Source of the DNA: Saccharopolyspora galaxeae
Lineage (GTDB): Bacteria; Actinomycetota; Actinomycetes; Mycobacteriales; Pseudonocardiaceae
DNA length: 64,000 nt
Assembly: GCF_016526145.1 (NCBI RefSeq)
Contig: NZ_JADDUE010000010.1
Span: 186,001-250,000, forward strand
Direction of reading: 5' to 3'
The position numbers were made by a program, and so were the translations under genes. Below the pieces are notes generated by a model. It worked only from the letters and a program-made list of their open reading frames with translations, did not search any database and was not told the DNA's origin. Shown here in pieces: positions 17,078-26,122 of this stretch. Every line of letters begins with the position of its first letter. Position 1 is the first letter of the stretch.

Positions 17078-18775
17078 ATGCACTTGCCCGAACCACCTAC
17101 CATGGAAGTGTCCACGATGGCCGCCGACAGCCTGCGGCTGTCCATGAACTGGCTCGACAACCTCATCCTGGTCAGCTATTTCGCCGTGGTGCTGGGAATC
17201 GCCCTGGCCGCGCGGCGAAGTGTCCGCAACAGCCTGGACTTCTTCCTGTCCGGCCGGTCACTGCCCGCGTGGGTGACCGGCCTGGCTTTCGTGTCGGCGA
17301 ACCTCGGGGCGACCGAAATCCTCGGGATGGCCGCGAACGGCGCGCAGTACGGCGCTTACACGATCCACTGGTACCTGATCGGCGCGATCCCGGCGATGGT
17401 CTTCCTCGGCCTGGTGATGATGCCGTTCTACTACAACACGAAAGTCCGCAGCGTCCCGGAATTCCTGCTGCGCCGGTTCAGCTCGTCCTCGCACCTGCTG
17501 AGCGCGTCGCTGTTCGCCGTGGCGTCGGTGCTGATCGCCGGGGTGAACCTCTACGCGCTGGCGATCGTGCTGCGTGCGCTGCTCGGCTGGCCGCTGACGG
17601 TGTCCATTTTCACCGCGGGCCTGTTCGTGCTCGCCTACATCGTCATCGGCGGGCTGTCCTCGGCGATCTACAACGAGGTGCTGCAGTTCTTCGTCATCGT
17701 CGCCGCGCTGGTGCCGCTGACCGTGCTGGGCTTGGTGCGCATCGGCGGGGTCGGTGGACTGATCGAACGCGTCCAATCCGGTCCTGGGCCGGAATTCCTG
17801 ACCGCGTGGGGCGGAACCGGATTCGGACAGGACAACCCGCTGGGCGCGAACTGGCTGACGATCACGATCGGGCTCGGCTTCGCGGTCTCGTTCGGCTACT
17901 GGACGACGAACTTCGCCGAGGTGCAGCGGTCGCTGTCGGCGCGCAACCTCTCGGCGGCGCGGCGGACTCCGCTGATCGCGGCGTTCCCGAAGATGTTCAT
18001 CCCGCTGATCGTCGTGCTGCCCGGCATCATCGCGCTGCTGATCCACCCGCAGATCGGGCAGACCGGCGGGCACGACTACAACGACGCGATCCCGTTGCTG
18101 ATGCGGGATTTGCTGCCGAATGGTGTGCTCGGACTCGCGGTCACCGGGCTGATGGCCTCGTTCATGGCAGGCATGGCCGCGAACGTTTCGAGCTTCAACA
18201 CCGTGTTCACCACCGACATCTGGCGGCCCTACCTGAAACCCGGGATGCCGGACGCGCACTACCTGCGGGTCGGTCGCGTGATCACCGCGGTCGGCGTGCT
18301 GGCCGGGATGGGCACTGCGTTCATCGCCGCGTCGTTCAGCAACATCATGAACTACCTGCAAACCCTGTTCTCGTTCTTCAACGTTCCGTTGTTCGCGACG
18401 TTCATCCTGGCGCTGTTCTGGAAGCGGATGACCGCCAAAGCGGGGTTCTGGGGCTTGCTCGCCGGAACCGTCGCACCGATCGCGTTCTACGTCGCGTACA
18501 AGACCGGTTTCGTGGCGATCAGCACCGACCAGGGCGCGAACATGATCTCTTCGATCATCGCCTTCGCCGTGGACGTCGCGGTGAGCGTGCCGGTCGCGCT
18601 GGCCACCCGCCCGAAGCCGGCGTCCGAATTGGAGGGGCTGGTCTACACCCGCGAGGCCGCGCGCGACACCGGCGTCGCCGCACCCGGTGACGCCGCCTGG
18701 TACCGCCGTCCGGCGCTGCTGGGCTGGGGCGCGATCGTGCTCGCCGCGGCTTGTTACATCCCGTTCTCCTTGTGA
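17078..18775 (+). CDS. Sodium:solute symporter (SSS family)
   Basis: A 565-residue carrier with about 14 membrane helices, typical of the SSS/SglT family. Visible family blocks are SLDFFLSGRSLPAWVTGLAF, ATEILGMAANGAQYG, SVPEFLLRRFSSSSHLLSA, and the later GLMASFMAGMAANVSSFNT with sodium-site serines. It takes up a sugar or polyol with sodium. The ATG at 17078 follows GAGGG at 17066-17070; later ATGs at 17102 and 17117 would shorten only the cytoplasmic tail. It follows lacI and precedes the small membrane protein by 21 bases. Confidence 0.9.
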   Translation: MHLPEPPTMEVSTMAADSLRLSMNWLDNLILVSYFAVVLGIALAARRSVRNSLDFFLSGRSLPAWVTGLAFVSANLGATEILGMAANGAQYGAYTIHWYLIGAIPAMVFLGLVMMPFYYNTKVRSVPEFLLRRFSSSSHLLSASLFAVASVLIAGVNLYALAIVLRALLGWPLTVSIFTAGLFVLAYIVIGGLSSAIYNEVLQFFVIVAALVPLTVLGLVRIGGVGGLIERVQSGPGPEFLTAWGGTGFGQDNPLGANWLTITIGLGFAVSFGYWTTNFAEVQRSLSARNLSAARRTPLIAAFPKMFIPLIVVLPGIIALLIHPQIGQTGGHDYNDAIPLLMRDLLPNGVLGLAVTGLMASFMAGMAANVSSFNTVFTTDIWRPYLKPGMPDAHYLRVGRVITAVGVLAGMGTAFIAASFSNIMNYLQTLFSFFNVPLFATFILALFWKRMTAKAGFWGLLAGTVAPIAFYVAYKTGFVAISTDQGANMISSIIAFAVDVAVSVPVALATRPKPASELEGLVYTREAARDTGVAAPGDAAWYRRPALLGWGAIVLAAACYIPFSL

Positions 18776-18796
18776 CCCGAGGGAAAGGCGGAACTC

Positions 18797-19069
18797 ATGC
18801 AGGACCAGGACGATCCCGTCGAGGACGTCGCGGAACTGGAGCGGCGCTCCGGCACGGCCTCCCGGTTGTTCGACGTGCGCATGGTGATCGGCGGGCTTTT
18901 CGTGTTCTACGGTGCGCTGATCGGCGGCGCCGGGTTGTTCGCCGACGGTGCCGACATCAGCAAGGCGCAAGGCATCAACATCAACCTCTGGACCGGTGCG
19001 GCGATGCTGGCGTGCGGGCTGTTGTTCCTGCTGTGGCTGCGGTTGCGCCCCTTGCGGCTCGACGGCTGA
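18797..19069 (+). CDS. Small two-helix membrane protein
   Basis: A 90-residue protein with an acidic N-terminus, two membrane helices (MVIGGLFVFYGALIGGAGLF and TGAAMLACGLLFLLWLRL) and a short basic tail. Small proteins of this shape often sit directly after SSS symporter genes in actinobacteria, and may be accessory to the carrier; no function is established. A GGGAAAGGCGG strip lies upstream of the ATG. It is inside the LacI operon, 52 bases before the dehydrogenase. Confidence 0.7.
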   Translation: MQDQDDPVEDVAELERRSGTASRLFDVRMVIGGLFVFYGALIGGAGLFADGADISKAQGININLWTGAAMLACGLLFLLWLRLRPLRLDG

Positions 19070-19121
19070 CCGGCGAGGACGACATGCGGAACACTTCGGA
19101 CACCGTCCCCGAGGGGGCCTC

Positions 19122-20132
19122 GTGAGCGGCCGGGCGGTCGTCATCGACCGGCCGGGCGCGCTCCGCGTCGGTCGTGCCGAGCGGGTCGAGCCGGGGCCGG
19201 CAGAGGCCCTGATCCAGGTCGCCTACAGCGGAATCTGCGGTTCCGACCGCGAACTGTTCACCGGCGGAAGGCCGGACGGCCTGGTCCGGTACCCGGTGAT
19301 TCCCGGCCACGAGTGGTCCGGCACCGTGCTGGCGGCCGGGTCCGAAGTGGACCCGAGCTATGTCGATCGGCGGGTGGTGGGCGAGGGGTTCCGCGGCTGC
19401 GGCGTGTGCGACGCCTGCCGTCGCGGCGAGAACAACCTCTGCGGCGACGGCTACGACGAGACGGGCTTCACGCGCCCCGGCGGGTGGGCGGACCAGCTGG
19501 TGCTGCCCGCGCGGCTGCTGCACCTGCTGCCTGCGGACGCTGACCTGCGCGCGGCGGCGGTGCTGGAGCCCTCGGCTTGTGCAGCGGAAGCGTGCCTCCG
19601 GCTGGGCGCGGCCACGGGGGAGCGGGTGGCGGTGGTGGGCGGCGGCAGCCTCGGGCTACTGGCGACGCAGTTGCTGTCGTGCTCGGGACCTGCCGAACTC
19701 GTTGTGGTTGAGCCGAAATCGTCTCGCGCCGAACTCGCGGTCGAGTGCGGTGCCACGAGCGTCATCACTCCGCGAGACGCACTGCAACGCGTCGGCCGCT
19801 TCGACGCCGTGCTGGAGGCCGCCGATGGCGCAGGAGCAGCGGACCTCGCCACTCGTCTCGCCCGGCGCGGTGGCCGCGTTGCGCTGACCGGTGTTCCGTC
19901 CGCCGACGACTCGGTATCCTCGGCTCATCTGGTGACCTCGCAGATCACCGTCCACACGGTTTTCGGAGCTCCTTCGCGCGCGTGGACGCACGCGGTGCGC
20001 ATGTTCTCCTGTGGACGCCTGGATCCGGGGTTGATCGTCAGCCACGAGTTCCCGCTCAACGAGGCCGCGACCGCACTGTCGGCGCTTCGCAACCCGCACT
20101 CCGATGTCGTGAAAGTACTGCTGAAACCCTGA
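19122..20132 (+). CDS. Zinc-dependent medium-chain sugar/polyol dehydrogenase
   Basis: A 336-residue MDR enzyme. The catalytic zinc segment SGICGSDRELF and GHEWSGTV are present, and the structural zinc lobe has cysteines in GCGVCDACRRGENNLC. The Rossmann glycines are VAVVGGGSLGLLA. The fold and ligand spacing match sorbitol, galactitol or L-idonate-type dehydrogenases that oxidise a sugar or polyol with NAD(P). The GTG at 19122 has GAGGGGG at 19111-19117. Together with the SMP-30 lactonase behind it, the likely route is sugar to sugar lactone to sugar acid; the substrate is not assignable. Confidence 0.87.
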   Translation: MSGRAVVIDRPGALRVGRAERVEPGPAEALIQVAYSGICGSDRELFTGGRPDGLVRYPVIPGHEWSGTVLAAGSEVDPSYVDRRVVGEGFRGCGVCDACRRGENNLCGDGYDETGFTRPGGWADQLVLPARLLHLLPADADLRAAAVLEPSACAAEACLRLGAATGERVAVVGGGSLGLLATQLLSCSGPAELVVVEPKSSRAELAVECGATSVITPRDALQRVGRFDAVLEAADGAGAADLATRLARRGGRVALTGVPSADDSVSSAHLVTSQITVHTVFGAPSRAWTHAVRMFSCGRLDPGLIVSHEFPLNEAATALSALRNPHSDVVKVLLKP

Positions 20133-20157
20133 AGTCCGCGTCGTAGGGGGCTGCGAG

Positions 20158-21009
20158 ATGACACGCGTCGAGCAGGTGACCGAACCGTGCGCGCAACACG
20201 GCGAAGGCCCGGTGTGGCACCCCGCATGGCGCGGTCTGCGGTGGGTGGACATGCTCGCAGGCGACGTGCTCACGCTGCGCCGCGACGGTTCCGTGCAACG
20301 CGCGCACGTCGGTTCCGTCGTCGCAGCGCTCCGGCCGAGGCGCAGCGGAGGCGCGGTTTTGGCGCTGGAACGGGGTTTCGCGCTGGCCGATGACTCGCTC
20401 ACCGCGGTCGTGCCCATGGAAGACCTCTGGAGCGACACCGGTGTGCGGATGAACGACGGCGGCTGCGACCCGCAGGGCCGCTTCTACTGCGGCTCCATGG
20501 CCTACGACGAAGCCACCGGCCGCGGCCGACTGTACAGATTGGACACGTCCCGGAACGTGACGGTCGTGCTCTCCGGCGTCACCATCTCCAACGGACTCGC
20601 CTGGAGCCCGGACGGCAGAACCGCGTACTACGTGGACACTCCCACCCAACGCATCGACGCGATCGAGCACACCGCAGGGGATTTCTCCCGCCGCCGGACC
20701 TTGACCCACATCGACCCCGCGCTCGGCGCCCCGGACGGCCTCACGGTCGACGCGGGCGGCGACGTGTGGGTCGCCCTCTGGGGCGGCGGCGCCGTGCACC
20801 GCTACTCACCCCGCGGCGAACTCCTCGACGTCCTCAACATCCCGGCACCCCGCGTCACTTCCTGCACCTTCGGCGGCCCGTCCTGCACGGACCTCTACGT
20901 CACCACGTCCAGGCAGGCGACGGACCTCACCGCCCACCCGGAATCCGGCGCCCTTTTCGTCGCCCGCGGTGCCGGGCGGGGTTTGCCCGCACTGACCTTC
21001 GACGGGTAA
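20158..21009 (+). CDS. SMP-30/gluconolactonase family lactonase
   Basis: A 283-residue six-bladed beta-propeller of the SMP-30/regucalcin family. It has EGPVWHPAWRGLRWVDM with the metal-ligand glutamate, RMNDGGCDPQGRFYCGSM, ISNGLAWSPDGRTAYYVDT and APDGLTVDAGGDVWVAL, which carry the Asn/Asp ligands of the divalent metal site. It would hydrolyse a sugar lactone made by the dehydrogenase upstream. It is the last gene of the LacI run and ends about 30 bases before the decayed end of CRISPR array 1. Confidence 0.92.
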   Translation: MTRVEQVTEPCAQHGEGPVWHPAWRGLRWVDMLAGDVLTLRRDGSVQRAHVGSVVAALRPRRSGGAVLALERGFALADDSLTAVVPMEDLWSDTGVRMNDGGCDPQGRFYCGSMAYDEATGRGRLYRLDTSRNVTVVLSGVTISNGLAWSPDGRTAYYVDTPTQRIDAIEHTAGDFSRRRTLTHIDPALGAPDGLTVDAGGDVWVALWGGGAVHRYSPRGELLDVLNIPAPRVTSCTFGGPSCTDLYVTTSRQATDLTAHPESGALFVARGAGRGLPALTFDG

Positions 21010-21041
21010 CACGCCTGCACTGCAGTGCGCGTTGGAAGCGC

Positions 21042-22466
21042 AAGAGCCGGTAACACCAGCGTGTGGCCGTACTGCGAAGCGACCGGCGATCAGACGCCGC
21101 AATGGGGACCGGCTCGAAGAGCCGGTGACAGCCTTGGTGGTGGGCGACGGGTCGACGGGCAGGGCCTACGCCGCAATGGGGACCGGCTCGAAGAGCCGGT
21201 GACCAGACGCGATCTCGTCCCACTTGTGCACGATCTTCCACAGGCCGCAATGGGGACCGGCTCGAAGAGCCGGTGACAGTGTTCGCGTGTGACCCGGAAG
21301 GTGCTGGGCTGGTCGCCGCAATGGGGACCGGCTCGACGAGCCGGTGACAGCTGGACGGGATCGAGTCGATCCCTGGCGTCAGCGCCGTGGCCGTAATGGG
21401 GACCGGCTCGAAGAGCCGGTGACAGCCTGCAAGCTGGCGTACCCGCCTGCTCGGCTGGGGCCGGTGGCCGCAATGGGGACCGGCTCGAAGAGCCGGTGAC
21501 AGTGGAAAGGCGCCCTCGGCGCCGTCTTCCTCGAGCTGCCGCAATGGGGACCGGCTCGAAGAGCCGGTGACAGGCCGGCTACACGCTCGGACAAGCCGAC
21601 AGCCTGCGAGCCGCAATGGGGACCGGCTCGAAGAGCCGGTGACAGAGGTCAGAAGTGAGGATCGATCTGGACTGGTTGCAAGCCGCAATGGGGACCGGCT
21701 CGAAGAGCCGGTGACAGAAGCAGCTTCGCGGCGCGCTGGAGGAGCTGGATGCCAAGGTCGCCGCAATGAGGACCGGCTCGAAGAGCCGGTGACAGCCGAG
21801 CAGGTGCCCCGCAGCGTGACGGTGCGGCTGGTCGCGCCGCAATGAGGACCGGCTCGAAGAGCCGGTGACAGCTGGTTGCCAAAGTCAGCCCGGAGGAGCA
21901 CCGGCCGGTGGCCGCAATGAGGACCGGCTCGAAGAGCCGGTGACAGGCGGCACCCCTGGCACAAGCAACTCGCCCAACGGCGGCAAGCCGCAATGAGGAC
22001 CGGCTCGAAGAGCCGGTGACAGGTTGCCGAACATGTCGACCATCAAGAACCCGTTTCCCGCCGGCCGCAATGAGGACCGGCTCGAAGAGCCGGTGACAGA
22101 CGTCGCGCCTTCGCGGTGCTTGGCCAGGATCAGATCGGCGCCGCAATGAGGACCGGCTCGAAGAGCCGGTGACAGGACTCGGGGCGGATGCCGGCGAAGC
22201 AGAAGGCCCGGCCGCAATGAGGACCGGCTCGAAGAGCCGGTGACAGTCGTTTTTCGCGATGTGGTGATTCTGCGCTGTCGCGCGGGCCGCAATGAGGACC
22301 GGCTCGAAGAGCCGGTGACAGCCGACACCTACTGGTCGACCAACACCTACACCGCACAGCCGCAATGAGGACCGGCTCGAAGAGCCGGTGACAGGCGATG
22401 CGCTGGATGCGCGCCAGCTCCGACGTCGAGGCCGCAATGAGGACCGGCTCGAAGAGCCGGTGACAG
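21042..22466 (-). CRISPR. CRISPR array 1 (19 repeats plus decayed end)
   Basis: Nineteen 36-base repeats run from 21096-21131 to 22431-22466 with spacers of 35-42 bases. On the transcribed (minus) strand the repeat starts CTGTCACCGGCTCTTCG and ends GGTCCTCATTGCGGC. ACCGGCTC-TTC-GAGCCGGT forms an 8-bp hairpin, leaving a possible 8-base tag ATTGCGGC. The nine leader-distal repeats read CCCCATTG on that strand, the ten leader-proximal ones CCTCATTG. The left end decays: repeat 2 is altered at its edge, and only AAGAGCCGGT plus a few bases remain at 21042-21056, one spacer length away. The leader lies to the right. Confidence 0.97.
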
Positions 22467-22646
22467 GGCAGCCGGAATTTGGGGCCGTTGCGCTGGGTTT
22501 TCAAAGATCATCGCGAGCGGGTCGCGTTGGAGATCGCATCGGAACGTTTCATTCGATCAGTTGATCGGGCGTATGGCGTTGACCTGCAAAGACGCAGCGC
22601 GAGCGGCTCGGCGTGCGGAGGTCGGAGCCGGACCGCTCGCAGGCGC
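22467..22646 (-). promoter_or_regulatory. CRISPR leader of array 1
   Basis: Leader read leftward into array 1. A 24-base box (22497-22520, containing TTTTCAAAGATCATCG on the plus strand) starts exactly 30 bases from the first repeat. A 42-base inverted repeat with arms GCGAGCGG and CCGCTCGC (22599-22640) lies 132 bases from the repeat. Both are shared with the other two leaders at the same distances. The gap between array 1 and the Csx19-like gene holds nothing else. Confidence 0.8.
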
Positions 22647-23093
22647 TCAGCTGCGGGTCGCCGTCGTGGCGGTTTCGCCGATGAAGATCGCCGTGGTTTG
22701 TCGCAGTGGCACCAGCTGGAGCATGTCGTCGCGTCCGCGCACGCCCGGCGCTCCTTGGTACTGCCGCACCTCCCGTTCGTTTTCGCCCCAGTTGCAGAAC
22801 TCCGTAATGGTCGGCGGGTCGATCGGCTCAGGGTTTTCCCACAGCTGCGCGGAATTCCCCTCGGTAAGCAGCGCCGCCCACCAGTGGTCGTGATCGATGC
22901 GCACCCGCAACCACCATCGGTCAGCCCACGCCCACAAGTGCGTCGTCGCGGGCAGTTCGGCAGACAACCCCTCCTGATGGAATCCGAGGTGGTCGGCCCA
23001 GGACGCGGTGCACGCGCCGGCGTGCTCCCGCAACTCGGCCCACTGCTGGCGGGTTTTTCTTCCGGAACCGTGCAGGTACCAGGTCTCGCTCAT
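22647..23093 (-). CDS. csx19: Csx19-like type III-D CRISPR protein
   Basis: A 148-residue, tryptophan-rich protein that I place with Csx19 (TIGR03984) because of size and position as last gene of a type III-D operon. The segment VRIDHDHWWAALLTEGNSAQ and the later ITEFCNWGENEREVRQYQG fit the loose pattern of that family, but similarity by eye is modest. In studied III-D complexes Csx19 binds the assembled Cas7 backbone. The ATG at 23093 overlaps the previous stop (ATGA), with GGGAG upstream. Its stop is at the edge of leader 1, so the operon runs toward array 1. Confidence 0.55.
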   Translation of the reverse strand: MSETWYLHGSGRKTRQQWAELREHAGACTASWADHLGFHQEGLSAELPATTHLWAWADRWWLRVRIDHDHWWAALLTEGNSAQLWENPEPIDPPTITEFCNWGENEREVRQYQGAPGVRGRDDMLQLVPLRQTTAIFIGETATTATRS

Positions 23094-24361
23094 GCGCTGC
23101 TCCCTGACAGGTTCGCGGCCAGGTCGGTCAATGCGAACTCGGACGGTTTCGCGCCGGAGTCCGCCCGAACGGTTCCGTAGCCGGCGGTGGTCCGTGCGCC
23201 GATACCCAGGTATCCCTCGTGCAAGTCGTCCAGCACTGCGTGCAGCAGTCGTCGTTCGGCCGGTGTCACGTCGTTGAGTTCCCACAACCGCAACGTGAAG
23301 GTCCCGGAAGCGACGACTTCGTCGTTGTAGAGCGCCTCATTGCGTGCGCCGCCGGTGAACCGGTCGATCGCCACGTGCGGGCGCCAACTCGTCATCGGAT
23401 CACTGATCGGCGCGTCATCCACGGCGATCTTCCCGCGCTTGGCGCTCTTGTCGCCCGCGAAGCCGAAAAGTCCACATGGGACACAAGTGCCGCAACGTTG
23501 CTCGGCGCAAGCCTCGGCACCGACGACCCGGCAGATGTATTCGGCGCGGGAACGCAGCACACCCTTCAACGAAGATCCGGGAATCGTGGGAACGTCGTCG
23601 ATCTTGTGCGTCGGGATCTCGTTGTCCGCCAAGCCCCGCTCGACTCGCTGCGATGGGTCGGCGCCGCAGTGCACGGCATCCACGATGGACATGTCCACTT
23701 CAAGCAGCGGATCGCCCGAGTCATCCGAAGCCGGTTCCTTCAACGGTTCCGGATACGAGGCGATCCCGGTGTCGCGAATCCAGGACAGCAATCCGAGCTC
23801 GGTGTTCAAGTCGTAGTCGGCCACGTCCCAGCCGACCAGCCGGCAGCGCCCGGCGCCGCGCGTGACGCCGCGCCCCAGTCGTGGCCGCCATCGCTGCAAT
23901 GCGCGCAGGAACCGTTCGCGCAAGTTCTGATCGGCTTCGTCCCACCGCAGCACGACATCGAACTCGGCGCCCGGACGCAGCATCTGGATCCGGTGGAAGT
24001 GATGCGTGCGGGCGGCCCCGCGCGCTCGATCCGCGGAGTTTCGGGTGTGGTGCACCAGCTTGTCGTTGGTGCGCGGAACGGTCCCGAGGACCTGGATCGT
24101 CGAAGGGTTCGCCTTGGACTGGTCTTGCTCGTGTTTGCGTTTGAGTTCCTCCGGCGCATCGCCGAACAACGCCTCGAGTTCGGAGTCGAAGGCGTAGTGC
24201 GCGCGGAGATTCCCGGCGACCGTAGTTCCGGGCAGCTGAGCCCTTCCCGCCGCGTCCGTGCGCAACCGGAGCACGTAGCCGCTGTCTTCGCGCGTTTCGG
24301 TCGCGGTGACGCCACCGGCCGTTTCGAAGCGCAGCCGGGCGGTGATGAGCGTGACGATCAT
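23090..24361 (-). CDS. Double Cas7 (Csm3-like RAMP, two domains)
   Basis: A 423-residue protein made of two RAMP halves. The first has LPGTTVAGNLRAHYAF near 42; the second has VPTIPGSSLKGVLRSRAEY, cysteines in RCGTCVPCGLFGFAGD, IAVDDAPI, HVAIDRFTGGARNEALYN and the glycine-rich end YLGIGARTTAGYGTV. This matches the two-in-one Cas7 subunit (Cas7-2x) of type III-D complexes, which lines crRNA and can cut target RNA. The ATG at 24361 follows GGAG by eight bases; the frame is open further upstream only through the csx10 end. It is the fifth gene of the operon. Confidence 0.82.
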   Translation of the reverse strand: MIVTLITARLRFETAGGVTATETREDSGYVLRLRTDAAGRAQLPGTTVAGNLRAHYAFDSELEALFGDAPEELKRKHEQDQSKANPSTIQVLGTVPRTNDKLVHHTRNSADRARGAARTHHFHRIQMLRPGAEFDVVLRWDEADQNLRERFLRALQRWRPRLGRGVTRGAGRCRLVGWDVADYDLNTELGLLSWIRDTGIASYPEPLKEPASDDSGDPLLEVDMSIVDAVHCGADPSQRVERGLADNEIPTHKIDDVPTIPGSSLKGVLRSRAEYICRVVGAEACAEQRCGTCVPCGLFGFAGDKSAKRGKIAVDDAPISDPMTSWRPHVAIDRFTGGARNEALYNDEVVASGTFTLRLWELNDVTPAERRLLHAVLDDLHEGYLGIGARTTAGYGTVRADSGAKPSEFALTDLAANLSGSSA

Positions 24362-24374
24362 GTGCGTGACTCCA

Positions 24375-25583
24375 TCAAAGTACATCCAGCGCGTCCGAGA
24401 ACAACTGCGGATCGACCACCCGAAGAAGTGCCCGCAGGCCGGTCGAATACCGATCGTCGACCGCGAGGCGCTCGGCAAACCGGCTGTCGTCGACCAGCCC
24501 GTGCCGCATGTCGTCGACCCGTTGGCGCAGCAGCGGGCGATCTTCGGCCAACCGCGAATCCCCGCGCATCGCGGCGGCGCGGTTGGCGACGCGATACGCC
24601 GTGACCGGGGCCTGCCCAACGGAGTACAACGCCCCGAAACCTTCGCGGCGGCGCAACCCGATCCCGCGCGCCATTAGTCGGCGCCGAGCGTCCTCATCGG
24701 CCGGTTCGGCCAGTTTGATCCGGTAGGTCGACCCGGCCTGCACGGCGCGTTCAGTCGGTTTCGGCAGGCCACTGGCTACGTGCCAGCCGCCGATCTCGCA
24801 CCAGCGCGTCCACGGCCGCTTGATGCTTCGCGCTTCAACACCGAGCACTTCGGACAGTTCATCCAGATCCGGCTCGCTCGACGGGAATCCGAATCGGTCG
24901 ACAAACACACCCGGCCCGAGCAACCGAAGAACCAGCTCGTTGCCGTGTTGTTCCACAGGATCGGGAACCGACTGGTCGTCGAGTTCGATCTTCGCGGTGC
25001 CCTGCAACTTCGTGCGCCCGCCCAGGAAAACCTCGTCGATCGGTTGCTCGGCGAGCCGCAATGCACGCAACGCCGGACCGTGCAGCCAGCCCGCGAACCG
25101 AGTTCCGCGTGCGACGCTGTTCTGCGTGAACAACTGGCTTTCCGCGGCGACGCCCTGCGTTGTCAGCGCGGTGCGGGTGCGCCGCTGGCGGGGCACGGTG
25201 CCGGTGGCCGCGCCTTTGCTGAATTCCAGCGGATCCCCGCACGCGGTGCAGTGCTGCTGCTCGTCGCCGGTAGCGGCGTCCCACCAGAGTGTCGTGCACG
25301 TTGGGCCAGGGCCGTACTTGTGCACCTTGACGCTCAACGGGGCGGGAACGCTCGCCTCGGAATGCAGCGGTGCGAATGACCCGGAACCCTCGAAAACTTC
25401 CAGGAAATCCCGACTTTTCGTCACCTCCACGCCGTGCTCGGCGATCCACCTCGCCGCCAGCGCGCCCCGCAACACCGTTCCGGGCACGTGATCGTAGGTG
25501 TCCTGCACGAAATCGGTGCGCAGCCGTTTGCCTGCCGCGACCGGTTCGGTAAGGGTGACGATGATCCGGGCGGTGTCGCTCAT
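24375..25583 (-). CDS. csx10: Csx10 (Cas5-like RAMP of type III-D)
   Basis: A 402-residue RAMP protein. The N-terminal strand and DHVPGTVLRGALAARWIAE, a zinc-binding pair CTACGDP, RTALTTQGVAAESQLFTQ, and the C-terminal glycine-rich strip RGIGLRRREGFGALYSVG are as in Csx10, the group-5 RAMP of type III-D. It should cap the 5-prime tag of crRNA next to Cas10. The ATG overlaps the previous stop (ATGA at 25583-25580), and its own stop lies 13 bases before the double Cas7 start, so it is translated with its neighbours. Confidence 0.82.
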   Translation of the reverse strand: MSDTARIIVTLTEPVAAGKRLRTDFVQDTYDHVPGTVLRGALAARWIAEHGVEVTKSRDFLEVFEGSGSFAPLHSEASVPAPLSVKVHKYGPGPTCTTLWWDAATGDEQQHCTACGDPLEFSKGAATGTVPRQRRTRTALTTQGVAAESQLFTQNSVARGTRFAGWLHGPALRALRLAEQPIDEVFLGGRTKLQGTAKIELDDQSVPDPVEQHGNELVLRLLGPGVFVDRFGFPSSEPDLDELSEVLGVEARSIKRPWTRWCEIGGWHVASGLPKPTERAVQAGSTYRIKLAEPADEDARRRLMARGIGLRRREGFGALYSVGQAPVTAYRVANRAAAMRGDSRLAEDRPLLRQRVDDMRHGLVDDSRFAERLAVDDRYSTGLRALLRVVDPQLFSDALDVL

Positions 25584-26122
25584 CGCTTCAACTCCAGGAA
25601 CCTCCGCACGGTCTGCTCATCGGGTTCGTCGGTGCATCGGATGCCGACCCAGCCGAGACCGCGCCGCCGCCACGCGCCGAGCGAACGGGTCGCCTGCGCG
25701 GCGACGATCAGCACTGCCTTGTGGGTGTCGACCCGTTCGGCGGGGACATGGCGGAACCGCCGGACGCTGAACGTGGCGGCTTCGGCGCCGGTTTGCTCGG
25801 CCAGCACGAGCATGTCTTCTTGTGCCGCACCGGTTGCCTCGTCGATCCGGACACGCGCGGCCGGGTTCGCGTGGTGCCATGCGCCGCATGGCCGTGCCGG
25901 TGTCCACCGCCACGGCGAAGGCTGCGCGGACGAGCCGAAAACCTCGTCCAATACCGGATTTTTCTCGCCCAACAGGCTCGCTGCGGTGGCACGCACGACA
26001 CCCGCCAAACTGGACGCCGGCAGCCGGTCCGCCTCCACAGTGTCGTGTGCACCCTCGCCGCCCTGCCCGCTGGCCACGCGGAACGGCGAGTGGAACGTAA
26101 TCTCGAAATCAAGCCGGGTCAT
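25580..26122 (-). CDS. Small Cas7-like RAMP subunit
   Basis: A 180-residue single-domain RAMP. It begins with the beta strand LDFEITFHSPFRVASGQGGEG, followed by LPASSLAGVVRATAASLLG (the G-x-S-L-x-G-x-R motif) and ends with ATRSLGAWRRRGLGWVGI, a glycine/arginine loop. It resembles the shortest Csm3-like Cas7 of III-D operons. The ATG lies inside the last codons of cas10 (14-base overlap), so the two are translationally coupled. Role: one Cas7 unit of the crRNA backbone; whether it retains target cleavage cannot be told. Confidence 0.75.
   Translation of the reverse strand: MTRLDFEITFHSPFRVASGQGGEGAHDTVEADRLPASSLAGVVRATAASLLGEKNPVLDEVFGSSAQPSPWRWTPARPCGAWHHANPAARVRIDEATGAAQEDMLVLAEQTGAEAATFSVRRFRHVPAERVDTHKAVLIVAAQATRSLGAWRRRGLGWVGIRCTDEPDEQTVRRFLELKR

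Noticed and set aside
17258-19144. A 628-codon minus-strand open frame over the sodium symporter
   Set aside because: The translation is Gln/Arg/Asp/His-rich without domain motifs; the symporter on the plus strand explains the DNA.
21010-21095. A possible transposon end or attachment site between the lactonase gene and array 1
   Set aside because: The short repeat there matches the end of the CRISPR repeat at one spacer length, so a decayed repeat is the simpler explanation.
20927-22504. Several minus-strand open frames of 70-345 codons rich in the string CHRLFEPVLIAA or LSPALRAGPHCG
   Set aside because: They are translations of CRISPR repeats and spacers, not proteins; the same holds for 31252-32171 and 37349-37744.
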